DNA of 64,000 nucleotides from DAOTZR01 sp034432595 (GCA_034432595.1 DAOUBT010000023.1:1-64000), one strand, 5' to 3'; shown: positions 38,479 through 46,692, numbered from the stretch's first letter. Program-made: numbers and translations. The notes: generated by a model not told the origin, from the sequence alone.

Positions 38479-38507
38479 ATTGTATACCAGAAAAAAAGTC
38501 TTGTCAA
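38479..38507 (-). promoter_or_regulatory. Strong promoter of the glycerol/dihydroxyacetone operon
   Basis: Minus strand TTGACA (38502-38507), exactly 17 bp, TACAAT (38479-38484). It is one of the best sigma-70 matches in the window. Confidence 0.85.
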
Positions 38508-38725
38508 GAGCCTGCGCCAATTTTTTTACCGCAGATTGAAACGTTTAAACCGGATAACTTTGAACGTACCATACCATACTTTCCACAGCGGATAGGTCAC
38601 TAAACAGGTCATGCCGCGGCAAGAAGCTCTCTGGGATTGCACTTCGCAGCGGGCGATGCCCCGATTTCCCCCTGCAACGTTAACCAAAGCGTCACCAGCT
38701 TTTCATCCTTTTTTGATACCTCCAA

Positions 38726-38734
38726 TGTTATACT
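38726..38734 (+). promoter_or_regulatory. Extended -10 promoter of the ATPase gene
   Basis: TGTTATACT: extended TGn followed by TATACT, with no clear -35, 46 bp before the ATG. Confidence 0.5.
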
Positions 38735-38779
38735 GATAGTGGGCTTGAGTCAAAAGTCCATGCGAGTAAGGAGAAAAAA

Positions 38780-40108
38780 ATGAACGGCTGGTCACTGGCC
38801 CTGGAAAATTTCAAGAGTATTCGGCGCCTGAATCTGCTTGAAGGTCGCCCATTGACGTTGCTGGTAGGCCCCAACAATGCCGGTAAAAGTTCGCTGCTGC
38901 AAGCGCTCCTGCTCTTAAAAGGTACGCTAACCGCACCGGAGAGCGTGCTGACCTTCCGCAACCGCTGGGTTGATTTAGGAAGTTACCGCGATACCGTCAC
39001 CAACACCTACGCGCAGGAAGGCATCGCGTTCCGGATTGAGCTTGAGGGCGGCGTCATGGTGGGCAAGGAAGGCGAACGCGAGCGGGTGCGCTTCCGGGTG
39101 GATAACCGCGAAGGCGTGCTGCAAATGCGCGAGTTCGAGGGCAACAGCAGCCATTATGACGAGATGGCTTTCTTCGAGCAGGGCGGTGAGTTGTTCTACG
39201 AAATCACCACCACGCAGGTCCGTTACCAACGCGATGAGAACGGGGTCCAGCGATTGGGCATTGCACAAGGCGGCAAGATTAGCGACCGCGGCGTGGCGCT
39301 CTGGCATGGATTCCTTCCCATTGTGGAATTGGATGCCGTAGATGCGGCGGCGATGCGTGTCGGCCTGTTGCTCACCGAGCACGAGGGCTTCCGCGGCGAG
39401 CCGTGGCGTTCGTGGCCCCTCATCACCGAATGGCTAACGCACCTGCGTTATCTGGGACCCCTGCCAACCTACCCGGAGCGTGTCTATGCGCTCAAACCGG
39501 TCGCGCGCCTGGAAACCGGTGGCATGATTGATCAGGCCGTGCAGATTCTGGCGCAGGAGCAGCTTCAGGAACGCCTCATCCTGCAACTCAACCACTGGAT
39601 GGGGGGAGAGGGCCTGGGCCTGGTGGATGAGATTCGCATCCGCCGTTTCCCCGGACGACAGGGCTTTTTTGTCCCCGAAACGCGCATCGGGCGCAACTGG
39701 ATCAATCTACGCGATGCGGGTCTCGGCGTAGCCCACAGCATCCCCTTAGTGCTGGAAAGTCTTCTGGCGGATCGGGGGGATATGCTGTTGGTGGAACAGC
39801 CGGAATTGCACCTCCCGCCGCGCGCACAGGCCATGACGGGGCGCTTCCTGAGCGAAATGGCGCGGGCTGGACGCTGGTTCCTGGTCGAAACCCACAGCGA
39901 AGCTCTGCTGCAAAGCGTGGCATCCAGCGTGCGTGAGGGGGTGTTGCCGCCGGATTATGTGGCCATTTACTTCTGCACCCTGAACAGCGAGGGCATGACC
40001 ACAGTGGTTGAGATTCCGCTGAATAGCGAAGGGTATCTGCCCGCCCCCAATGAATGGCCGGGCGGCTTTTTTGACACCCAGATGCAGCAAACCCTTACCC
40101 GGCGCTGA
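38780..40108 (+). CDS. OLD-like AAA ATPase with DUF3696-type C-terminus
   Basis: A 442-residue ABC/SMC-like ATPase of the AAA_15/AAA_21 kind. Walker A is LLVGPNNAGKSSLLQALL (~31-48); Walker B is MLLVEQPELHLPPRAQ (~335-350), followed by the switch His in FLVETHSEALL (~370). The C-terminus ends with the LPAPNEWPGGFFD pattern of DUF3696. No TOPRIM nuclease domain is fused. Relatives occur alone or with nucleases in phage-defence loci, but no partner gene is adjacent. It has its own promoter and terminator. RBS AAGGAG. Function unknown. Confidence 0.75.
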   Translation: MNGWSLALENFKSIRRLNLLEGRPLTLLVGPNNAGKSSLLQALLLLKGTLTAPESVLTFRNRWVDLGSYRDTVTNTYAQEGIAFRIELEGGVMVGKEGERERVRFRVDNREGVLQMREFEGNSSHYDEMAFFEQGGELFYEITTTQVRYQRDENGVQRLGIAQGGKISDRGVALWHGFLPIVELDAVDAAAMRVGLLLTEHEGFRGEPWRSWPLITEWLTHLRYLGPLPTYPERVYALKPVARLETGGMIDQAVQILAQEQLQERLILQLNHWMGGEGLGLVDEIRIRRFPGRQGFFVPETRIGRNWINLRDAGLGVAHSIPLVLESLLADRGDMLLVEQPELHLPPRAQAMTGRFLSEMARAGRWFLVETHSEALLQSVASSVREGVLPPDYVAIYFCTLNSEGMTTVVEIPLNSEGYLPAPNEWPGGFFDTQMQQTLTRR

Positions 40109-40126
40109 GAGCATCCAACCATAGCC

Positions 40127-40157
40127 ACCGGCAGCCGTTGCGCTGCCGGTTTTTATT
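40127..40157 (+). terminator. Intrinsic terminator of the ATPase gene
   Basis: A 9-bp stem ACCGGCAGC / GCTGCCGGT with loop CGTTGC, then TTTTTATTT. Confidence 0.85.
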
Positions 40158-40184
40158 TGCATCTGTGTTCTCTGAGGCTATAAT
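40157..40184 (+). promoter_or_regulatory. Predicted promoter of the cNMP-binding protein gene
   Basis: TTGCAT (40157-40162), 16 bp, TATAAT (40179-40184), 39 bp before the ATG. Confidence 0.6.
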
Positions 40185-40222
40185 CAATTATCTCTATTGA
40201 CGGTCAATGCAAAGGAGGCCCT

Positions 40223-40660
40223 ATGACGGACTATGCGGAAATTGCTAATATGTTGGCCCGTGTGCCTGTGTTCAGTTCCCTCAAGAAGCGTCAGCTTGAG
40301 AAACTGGCCCGCACGTTTTCCGAGCGCCAATGTGCCGCCGGTGAAATCATCGTGCCGCAAGGACGGGGTGGGTACGGCTTCTTCATTCTGGTTTCCGGCA
40401 AGGCTCGCGCTGTGCGGAAACTGGAAAATGGCGAAGAAATCGTGGTGAATCAGTTTGGGCCGGGGGATTTCTTCGGTGAGATGGCCCTGTTAGACGGCGG
40501 TCCGCGCACAGCTTCGGTCATCGCCGATGAGCCAAGCCAATGTCTGATTATGCCGCGCGAGCATTTCCTCGGCGTGCTGCGTGAAGATGGTGAAATCGCC
40601 GTTGCTATCCTGGAAGAGGTAGCACGGCGTTTCCGCGCCGCGCTGGAAGCTTCGTTATAG
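40223..40660 (+). CDS. Cyclic nucleotide-binding domain protein without effector domain
   Basis: A 145-residue single cNMP-binding domain. GDFFGEMALLDGGPRTASVIA (~81-101) is the phosphate-binding cassette, with the conserved Glu and the Arg-Thr-Ala that contact cyclic nucleotide. There is no helix-turn-helix C-terminus as in Crp/Fnr, so it is not a DNA-binding regulator. Such stand-alone domains may act as regulatory partners. It is monocistronic between its own promoter and a strong terminator. RBS AAAGGAGG. Confidence 0.85.
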   Translation: MTDYAEIANMLARVPVFSSLKKRQLEKLARTFSERQCAAGEIIVPQGRGGYGFFILVSGKARAVRKLENGEEIVVNQFGPGDFFGEMALLDGGPRTASVIADEPSQCLIMPREHFLGVLREDGEIAVAILEEVARRFRAALEASL

Positions 40661-40665
40661 CCTCA

Positions 40666-40695
40666 AGGCCAGGGGCGGAAGCCCCTGGCCTTTTT
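40666..40695 (+). terminator. Intrinsic terminator of the cNMP-binding protein gene
   Basis: An 11-bp stem AGGCCAGGGGC / GCCCCTGGCCT with a GGAA loop, followed by TTTTT; it touches the convergent mgsA stop codon. Confidence 0.85.
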
Positions 40696-40696
40696 G

Positions 40697-41167
40697 CTAC
40701 GCTGTCACCTCGCTGATGCGCCGCTGACGATAGTGTTCGTAATCGGGCACGAGACGCGCATAGCGCTCTGGCATCAGCGTAGAGGAAATCATAAAATCCG
40801 CCGACGCCAGGTTGCAGGCCGTGGGAATGTTCCACACCACGGCCATGCGCAACAGCGCTTTGACATCGGGATCGTGAGGTTGCGGCTCTAAGGGGTCCCA
40901 AAAGAAGATGAGGAAGTCAATCTCGCCTTCGGCAATCCTGGCCCCGATTTGTTGATCACCACCCAGAGGGCCGCTTTGAAAGGTGATGACCTCAAGGCCC
41001 AATTCCCGATGAAGAAGCGCGCCAGTGGTGCCGGTGGCGTAAATGATGTGATGGGCCAACAAATCGCGATTGAAGCGCGCCCAATCCAACAGATCGCGCT
41101 TTTTATGGTCATGGGCAACCAGAGCGATGCGTTTCCGGGGTTCCATGTACACAATCTTTTGTTCCAT
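40697..41167 (-). CDS. mgsA: Methylglyoxal synthase
   Basis: A 156-residue enzyme converting DHAP to methylglyoxal and phosphate. RIALVAHDHKK (~13-23), the phosphate-binding ATGTTG (~44-49), the catalytic Asp71 in SGPLGGDQQIG and His98 in PQPHDPD are all present. Length and motifs are canonical. DHAP is the end product of the glycerol operon located 2.7 kb away, so this gene offers a phosphate-releasing bypass under triose-phosphate excess. The upstream RBS is AAGGAA. Confidence 0.93.
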   Translation of the reverse strand: MEQKIVYMEPRKRIALVAHDHKKRDLLDWARFNRDLLAHHIIYATGTTGALLHRELGLEVITFQSGPLGGDQQIGARIAEGEIDFLIFFWDPLEPQPHDPDVKALLRMAVVWNIPTACNLASADFMISSTLMPERYARLVPDYEHYRQRRISEVTA

Positions 41168-41346
41168 ATCTCATTCCTTTCATCAGTGAATCCGGAAATA
41201 CCCCCTGAGCATGGGGGAGACATACTTGAAGATCGTAACGGCTTACCTGCAGCACCAGCACAGCGATTGAACTCGCCGCTAAGGTCTTTCAACGGCCCTT
41301 GCGCGTCCTCAGGTGGCGACCGTGCCATTCGTAGATACCCGCAGGG

Positions 41347-41515
41347 TACAGAAAGGATCCTTCTGACGCGAGTTCAACCGCCAGCCTGGAGAGGGTTCCG
41401 GTGATTTCAACACCCATGGGGTGGACTTGGGGTGGCAAGGGCAATGCCTTCGCCCACTCCTACCCCTCCTGAATGGTCTTTTACACCGTAGCCCAAACAG
41501 CCTGAGCAGTTACTC
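41347..41515 (+). repeat. Interspersed ~150-bp repeat, copy D (long)
   Basis: Contains all blocks in order: TACAGAAAGG..CCTTCTG, GAGTTCAACCGCCAGCCTGGAGAGGG, GGTGATTTCAAC, core GGGGTGGCAAGGGCAATGCC/TTCGCCCAC, CCTGAATGGTCTTTTACACCG, CAGCCTGAGCAGTTAC. The rest of the 41168-41649 gap shows no gene. Confidence 0.8.
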
Positions 41516-41649
41516 AAGATCTTCGTAAAACGTGAACGGGCCATCGTTCGGCGCTTACAGGCATCTTGAGTTCTACGCTCAACCCATCTGTTGCTCAGGA
41601 TTCGCTTTGCCATCAACCGGTCATGCCACCATAGACCAGGAGGTAAATC

Positions 41650-42414
41650 ATGGAAGATGTACTCAAACGTTTGCAGACACAAGTCTGGCCGAAAGCCGAG
41701 CGGGCCAGGGTTGTCAATATCTGCATTGGTGCCCATTGGACGGTGACCATCCTGGAACTCGACGGGCAGGTGCGTGGTGGGATTTCCGCCACCCTGGAAG
41801 CAGCGGGCGATCATCATTGGGGTGGACAAGCACCCGTGCGCGCCGCTGGGGATTTGCTCACGCTACCCGTCACAGACTGGCTCGCTTATCTGGACTCCCC
41901 CAGCCTGACGGAGCGCAGCATCGGCCTGGCAACGCTCAATGCCCTGCTGGATGTTGATCTCGCCGCGTGTCGCGAGGTCAATGCCGAACAGGTCATTCTG
42001 GAGCAAGGGAGCGGGCGCAATGTCGCTTTCATCGGCCATTTCCCCTTTGTGGAGCGGGTGCGCGCCCGAGCGGCTCAAACCTGGGTGCTCGAACTCCAAC
42101 CGCGCGAGGGCGACCTGCCCGCGGCCATGACGCCAGAAATTTTGCCTCAGGCGGACGTGATCGCCATTACCGGCACCACGTTGTTGAATGATACGTTCAA
42201 AGATGTGATTCGCTACCGCAAGCAGGGAGCTTTTGTCTTGCTCTTAGGGGGGACAGCGCCGCTTTCCCCGCTATTGTTCGAGTATGGGGTGGATCTGGTG
42301 GCAGGAACTTATCTCCAGGACCCACAAGCAGCTTTCCTGGCCGTGATTCAGGGCGCGACCTTCAAGCAAATTCGCGGCAAACGCCTGCTGACTTTAGCCC
42401 GTTCCACCCAGTGA
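41650..42414 (+). CDS. DUF4213/DUF364 putative metal-chelation protein
   Basis: A 254-residue protein. The N-terminal ~90 residues resemble DUF4213 (ICIGAHWTVTIL, then a GGISATLE segment) and residues ~125-245 resemble DUF364, a Rossmann-like domain with NVAFIGHFPFVERVR and ITGTTLLNDT signatures. The family is thought to bind heavy metals and is found near metal- or nitrogenase-related genes, but its role is not established. Strong AGGAGG RBS. The last 21 bp overlap the convergent pcm gene. Confidence 0.75.
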   Translation: MEDVLKRLQTQVWPKAERARVVNICIGAHWTVTILELDGQVRGGISATLEAAGDHHWGGQAPVRAAGDLLTLPVTDWLAYLDSPSLTERSIGLATLNALLDVDLAACREVNAEQVILEQGSGRNVAFIGHFPFVERVRARAAQTWVLELQPREGDLPAAMTPEILPQADVIAITGTTLLNDTFKDVIRYRKQGAFVLLLGGTAPLSPLLFEYGVDLVAGTYLQDPQAAFLAVIQGATFKQIRGKRLLTLARSTQ

Positions 42415-43041
42415 CGGCACCAGTGGGACAAAAGCGACGCCGCCCAAATCGCGATATTCCAGGCCAGAGGCCATTTTGCGAATCTGCCACAGGGTTTGAA
42501 AGCTGGAGCGGGGGCCGACGGGAATCACCAGATAGCCACCCTCGCGCAATTGCTCGATGAGAGCGGGGGGAATTTCGACCGGCGCCGCCGTGACGATGAT
42601 GCCGTCATAAGGGGCATACTCCGCCCACCCGGCATAACCGTCGCCCAGGCGCAGATGGACCTTGTAACCCTCGCGCGCCAGCACGAGTTGGGCCTGCGCG
42701 TGCAGTTCGGGAATTTTTTCCACGGAGTACACGTCCATCCCCATCTCGGCCAGGATAGCGGCCTGATACCCTGACCCCGTGCCGATTTCGAGCACGCGCG
42801 CGCCGGGCTGCAGATGCAGCGCCTCCGTCATCAACGCTACAATATAAGGCTGCGAAATCGTCTGCCCATACCCGATGGACAGGGGGTGATCGCCATAGGC
42901 ATGGGCCTGATACGCCAGCGGCACAAAGTGATGGCGCGGCACACGCGACATCGCCTCCAGTACAGCCTGATCGCGCACACCGCGTTGCCGAATCAGGCGC
43001 ACCATCGCCTCACATTCTTGCTGCCACTGCGCCTCATTCAT
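42394..43041 (-). CDS. pcm: Protein-L-isoaspartate O-methyltransferase
   Basis: A 215-residue PIMT that methylates isoaspartyl residues of damaged proteins. Family signatures are HHFVPLAYQAHAYGDHPLSI (~36-55), QTISQPYIVALMTE (~60-73) and the SAM-binding motif VLEIGTGSGYQAAIL (~84-98), followed by VYSVEKIPEL. Size is typical. It converges on the DUF364 gene with overlapping 3' ends. Confidence 0.92.
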   Translation of the reverse strand: MNEAQWQQECEAMVRLIRQRGVRDQAVLEAMSRVPRHHFVPLAYQAHAYGDHPLSIGYGQTISQPYIVALMTEALHLQPGARVLEIGTGSGYQAAILAEMGMDVYSVEKIPELHAQAQLVLAREGYKVHLRLGDGYAGWAEYAPYDGIIVTAAPVEIPPALIEQLREGGYLVIPVGPRSSFQTLWQIRKMASGLEYRDLGGVAFVPLVPSLGGTG

Positions 43042-43169
43042 AGCACCCTGCCCTTTTTCGCGAACGGTTCACCTTGAGCGTTATCGCACCCCGTTGATCT
43101 GTTCAAAGCTCCCCAAACGGATGAGCCATGCCCCGCGTTGACGAGATGATATACAAGCTCCAGGTCGCC

Positions 43170-44813
43170 TCACTCAGAGGGTGGTTCTAACAGGTCTTCC
43201 AGTCGGGTGGGGCGCAGAGGAAGCCAGAAGCCAAACACGCTACCCACCCCCACGGTGCTCTCAAACCATACGTCGCCATGATGCGCGCGCACCACTTCTT
43301 TGACCAGCGCCAGGCCAGTGCCCATGCCGCCATAACGACGTGTCATCGAGGCGTCCACCTGACTGAACCGCTTAAACAAGCGGCCAAAATCTTTGGGATC
43401 AATGCCGATGCCGTGATCGCGTACTGCCAGATAGACCCGGTCATGCTCACGCCACAAGGCCACTTCGACATCCCCGCCATCGGGGCTGAATTTGACGGCG
43501 TTATCAATCAGCGCATCAATCGCCCGTTCCATGTACTCAGCATCCAGTTCCAGGAGCGGAATATCATCGCGCAGGTTGAAATGCAAAGGGCACTTGTGAC
43601 CGGCAGCCCACACCTGACGCTTTTCAATGCAAGCGCGCACCAGATTCACCAGCGAAGTTGGCTGCTGCGAGATCTGTCCCTGCTCCACCTGATGCAAAAT
43701 CGTCACCTGCTCCACCAGATAAGCCAGATGCCGTCCGTGCGTATAAATGGTTTCAGCAGCCCTTCGCTGCTCCGGCGTAAGGCGATCCAACATGCCGGTA
43801 GCCAACAGTTCCGCATAGCCCACGATGAGTGAAAGCGGTGTACGCAGTTCATGGGAAACGTTCTGAATCATTTCTGCTTTCAATTGATCGGCTTCTTTGA
43901 GGGCAAAATAAGCCTTCTGCAACTCATCCGCCTGCTCCTGCGCCACCTGCTGCTGACGCTTCAACTCGCTGGCCAATTCCCCCACCGCCAGGGCCACAAG
44001 GTTAAAGGTGATGATCAGGGCTACCAGTTGCTGACTTCCTTCCCAGCCCGGCAGGCGAAGCTGAGTGACAACTTGCGCCCCTAACGGCAAGCTCATGAGC
44101 AGGGCCAAAATCCAGGCTTCAAGGTAACCTATCGTCAGACTGGTTAAAAGCAGGGGCACGATGAACAAATAGGCAGCAATCCAGGCCCCTTGCAAGTAAA
44201 GCCGCAATAAAATCAACGTGATCACAAGGATAATAATCGCCATGCTGCCATGCTGCCGCCAATACTCCTGATTGAGGCGCAGGCGCGGAACGCGGCCATA
44301 GAAGTTCTCAATGAGGTTCACCACCAGCAAAATAAAAATTAAATCTATGGTCGTCTCGGCCAGTAAACCGCTCCAGAAATTCGGATGGAGAAACTGCGAC
44401 CAGGGAAGAAGGCCCAAGAGGAGGAAAGCCAACAGATTCAACCCGTGCCCCACAAAAATGGTGGAAGCGACGGCAAATTTCTGGGCACCGGAACGGGAAG
44501 CGAACCAACCCGCGCTGGCTCCCATCACCGCGTGCGGAATGATGGCTGCTAATTCATAAACATCCACCCCACTCCAGGTTAACTTGACAAGGAAGTTCGC
44601 TGCTGTGCCCAAAGCGCCGATGAGCGCACCTTCCCAGGGACCGGTGAAATACGCAAAAATCACCACCACCACCATGTTAAGAGCAATAATCGCATCCGGG
44701 ACCATGGGATTAGGTATATAACGCACCACTTGCCCGATCGCGACATAACACACCACGCCCAATAAGATGAGTTTCCAACGCGCCGTCAGAACCCTGATTA
44801 CCAGCTCTCCCAT
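43170..44813 (-). CDS. Sensor histidine kinase with polytopic, ECF-S-like sensor domain
   Basis: A 547-residue kinase. Residues ~1-285 form about ten membrane helices. The first six (~10-165), with FTGPWEGALIGALGTAANF (~56-74), resemble substrate-binding S components of ECF transporters. A coiled linker rich in Gln and Glu (~285-320) leads to HisKA with the phospho-acceptor in NVSHELRTPLSLIVGYAEL (~323-341) and a HATPase domain with DNAVKFSPDGG, DHGIGIDPKD and GTGLAL. No response regulator gene is adjacent, so it is an orphan. The ligand is unknown. Confidence 0.85.
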   Translation of the reverse strand: MGELVIRVLTARWKLILLGVVCYVAIGQVVRYIPNPMVPDAIIALNMVVVVIFAYFTGPWEGALIGALGTAANFLVKLTWSGVDVYELAAIIPHAVMGASAGWFASRSGAQKFAVASTIFVGHGLNLLAFLLLGLLPWSQFLHPNFWSGLLAETTIDLIFILLVVNLIENFYGRVPRLRLNQEYWRQHGSMAIIILVITLILLRLYLQGAWIAAYLFIVPLLLTSLTIGYLEAWILALLMSLPLGAQVVTQLRLPGWEGSQQLVALIITFNLVALAVGELASELKRQQQVAQEQADELQKAYFALKEADQLKAEMIQNVSHELRTPLSLIVGYAELLATGMLDRLTPEQRRAAETIYTHGRHLAYLVEQVTILHQVEQGQISQQPTSLVNLVRACIEKRQVWAAGHKCPLHFNLRDDIPLLELDAEYMERAIDALIDNAVKFSPDGGDVEVALWREHDRVYLAVRDHGIGIDPKDFGRLFKRFSQVDASMTRRYGGMGTGLALVKEVVRAHHGDVWFESTVGVGSVFGFWLPLRPTRLEDLLEPPSE

Positions 44814-44846
44814 AAGTCCACCTCATGCTTAACGTTCCTTACTGGT

Positions 44847-44875
44847 ATTATACAGGAAGTTTGAGGAACTGCCCA
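44847..44875 (-). promoter_or_regulatory. Predicted promoter of the histidine kinase gene
   Basis: Minus strand TGGGCA (44870-44875), 17 bp, TATAAT (44847-44852). Confidence 0.65.
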
Positions 44876-44990
44876 CTATGAAAGCGTTCTGGAATGTCGT
44901 TTGGGACGAAAGCAAGGTTTAAGCCCATGGCGTGATCAAAGCTTGTTCCGCGCCGGGGTGGGCGATGAGCGCGGTTGTGTCTGACAAAGT

Positions 44991-45143
44991 AATAGCTCAG
45001 CCTGCCCGGGTTACGGCGCAAAAGGCCATTCAGGCGAGATAGGGGGGCGAAGGGATTACCGGCGCCACCTCAGGTGGGTTGAAATCATCGGATACCCTCT
45101 CCAGGCTGGCGGTTAAACTCGCACCAGAAGGCCCCTTTCTGTA
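44991..45143 (-). repeat. Interspersed ~150-bp repeat, copy E (long, inverted)
   Basis: Reverse-complement orientation relative to copies D and F. It shares TACAGAAAGGGGCCTTCTG, CGAGTTTAACCGCCAGCC, TGGAGAGGGTATCCGATGAT, CCTGAATGGCCTTTTGC and GTAACCCGGGCAGGCTGAG with them. The rest of the 44814-45278 gap holds only the two promoters. Confidence 0.8.
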
Positions 45144-45192
45144 CAGGTCCAACAAAACATGGATTTTCAGGCCCTGACGGTTCAAACCAGGC

Positions 45193-45220
45193 TTGCGCTT
45201 TCAGAACCTGCCATTATACT
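45193..45220 (+). promoter_or_regulatory. Possible promoter of the TPR protein gene
   Basis: TATACT at 45215-45220 with a poor -35 (TTGCGC, 45193-45198, 16-bp spacer). Confidence 0.35.
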
Positions 45221-45278
45221 AAAATCAACGCTAAACAAGCGTAACTTGAATCTTTAGCCCAAAAGTGGGGAGGAGATC

Positions 45279-46442
45279 ATGGCCTTCACACGCCGCCAAT
45301 GGATCATTATCGGGGTTTTGAGTGCGCTCACCTTGCTCGTGGTCATCGCCTTGATAGTGACCATCGTTACCAACAGTGGCGCCACACCCCTTCCGACGCC
45401 CATTCCCTGGCCAACACCTACGGCGATGCCAGAAGAAACGCCGGAAGAAACGCTCCCCGCGCCTGTCGCAACATCTACGGCCACGCCAGAAGAAACGCCG
45501 GAAGAGACGCTCCCCGCGCCTGTCGCAACCCCTGTCCCAACGGCGCGCCCTTATCCTACCGCCACGCCCGGCCCGACGCCCACCCCCATTCGTCTGACGC
45601 CGGCGCCTCCCGTCAGCACACGCTACGACCTGCAAATCAAAGCCAATCCCGATAACATCGAACTGCGCCTGCAACGCGGACGGGAATACCTGACGCGCAT
45701 GGCCTACGAAGCCGCGCTGGCCGATTTCGAGTACGCGCTCAAACTTGATGCGCAGCGCGTCGAAGCCTACCTGGGCCTGGGTGAGAGTAACTTCTACTTG
45801 CGGCGCTGGATTGAAGCCGAGGCCGCTTTCGACAAAGCCTTGAGCCTGGCCCCTGATTCACCCGAAGCGCATTACTGGCGCGGCTTACTCTACTACTACG
45901 AAGGGTATTACGTCGAAGCCGCGACGCAATTTGACCGGGCCGCCGAGCTAAACCCCGATTTTGTGGACGCCGAAGCCTGGTTGGCCATGGCCCTGACCCG
46001 TCAGGGTGACATCACGGGGGCGCTGATGGCGACCGGACGCGGCCTGCAGCTCAATCCCAAACACGTGATGCTCTACGTGGCGCAGGGCTATGCACGGGCC
46101 GCCGGTGGCGACTATCCCGGCGCGGAGCAAGACTTCCTCACCGCCATTCAGCTCGACAGGCATAACTTCGCGGCCCTCAACGGTCTGGCGCGCTTCTATG
46201 TGGATTACCAACCCGACCGCATTGACGAAGCCGAGCAGGCCCTCAAGGCCGCACAGTCTTGGGCGCGCACCGCGTTTGAACGCGCCGAAGTGCTGCACAC
46301 GGAGGGCCGCCTGCTGCTCAATCAGCAACGCCCTTACGACGCGCAGTTGGTGTTGCGGCAGGCCGTGGACCTGGTCGCGGTGGAGGGGCGCACCGCCTTT
46401 CCGGACATCCTCATGGATTTGAACCGGGCATTGCAGCCGTAA
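45279..46442 (+). CDS. Membrane-anchored TPR protein with Pro/Thr-rich stalk
   Basis: A 387-residue protein: short basic N-terminus, one hydrophobic helix (~11-31, signal anchor), a Pro/Thr/Glu-rich stalk (~36-110) and about seven tetratricopeptide repeats (~115-380), such as AYLGLGESNFYLRRWIEAEA. The stalk contains a 19-residue unit (PEETPEETLPAPVAT..) duplicated in tandem, visible as a 57-bp DNA repeat at about 45427-45539. The TPR domain is probably extracytoplasmic and mediates protein contacts. Good GGAGGAG RBS. Partner unknown. Confidence 0.8.
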   Translation: MAFTRRQWIIIGVLSALTLLVVIALIVTIVTNSGATPLPTPIPWPTPTAMPEETPEETLPAPVATSTATPEETPEETLPAPVATPVPTARPYPTATPGPTPTPIRLTPAPPVSTRYDLQIKANPDNIELRLQRGREYLTRMAYEAALADFEYALKLDAQRVEAYLGLGESNFYLRRWIEAEAAFDKALSLAPDSPEAHYWRGLLYYYEGYYVEAATQFDRAAELNPDFVDAEAWLAMALTRQGDITGALMATGRGLQLNPKHVMLYVAQGYARAAGGDYPGAEQDFLTAIQLDRHNFAALNGLARFYVDYQPDRIDEAEQALKAAQSWARTAFERAEVLHTEGRLLLNQQRPYDAQLVLRQAVDLVAVEGRTAFPDILMDLNRALQP

Positions 46443-46525
46443 CGCGGCGGATACCCCTGTATCCAGACGTGTTGGGTGATGAGAAGGGCTACTCGCCACC
46501 AGCAACAGGACAGTAAGCGCCCTGT

Positions 46526-46643
46526 GGATCCGATGATTTCGATCCACCTGAGTGGGCTTGGGGTGGACGAAGACAATGCTTTTGCCCACCCGGCCCTGCC
46601 TGAATGGCCTTTTGCACCGTAGCCCTGGCAAACTGAGCAGCTA
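46526..46643 (+). repeat. Interspersed ~150-bp repeat, copy F
   Basis: Blocks GGATCCGATGATTTC, CACCTGAGTGGG, core GGGGTGGACGAAGACAATGC/TTTTGCCCACCC, CCTGAATGGCCTTTTGCACC, GTAGCCCTGGCAAACTGAGCAGCTAC. Confidence 0.8.
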
Positions 46644-46692
46644 CGATGAGAAAATGCTTTAATGTCGTAACACTGTACATTTCGGAGGAATC

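Noticed and set aside
41168..41346. Possible decayed gene fragment (peptide MGETYLKIVTAYLQHQHSD near 41210-41270)
   Set aside because: Too short, no family recognised and no supporting RBS.
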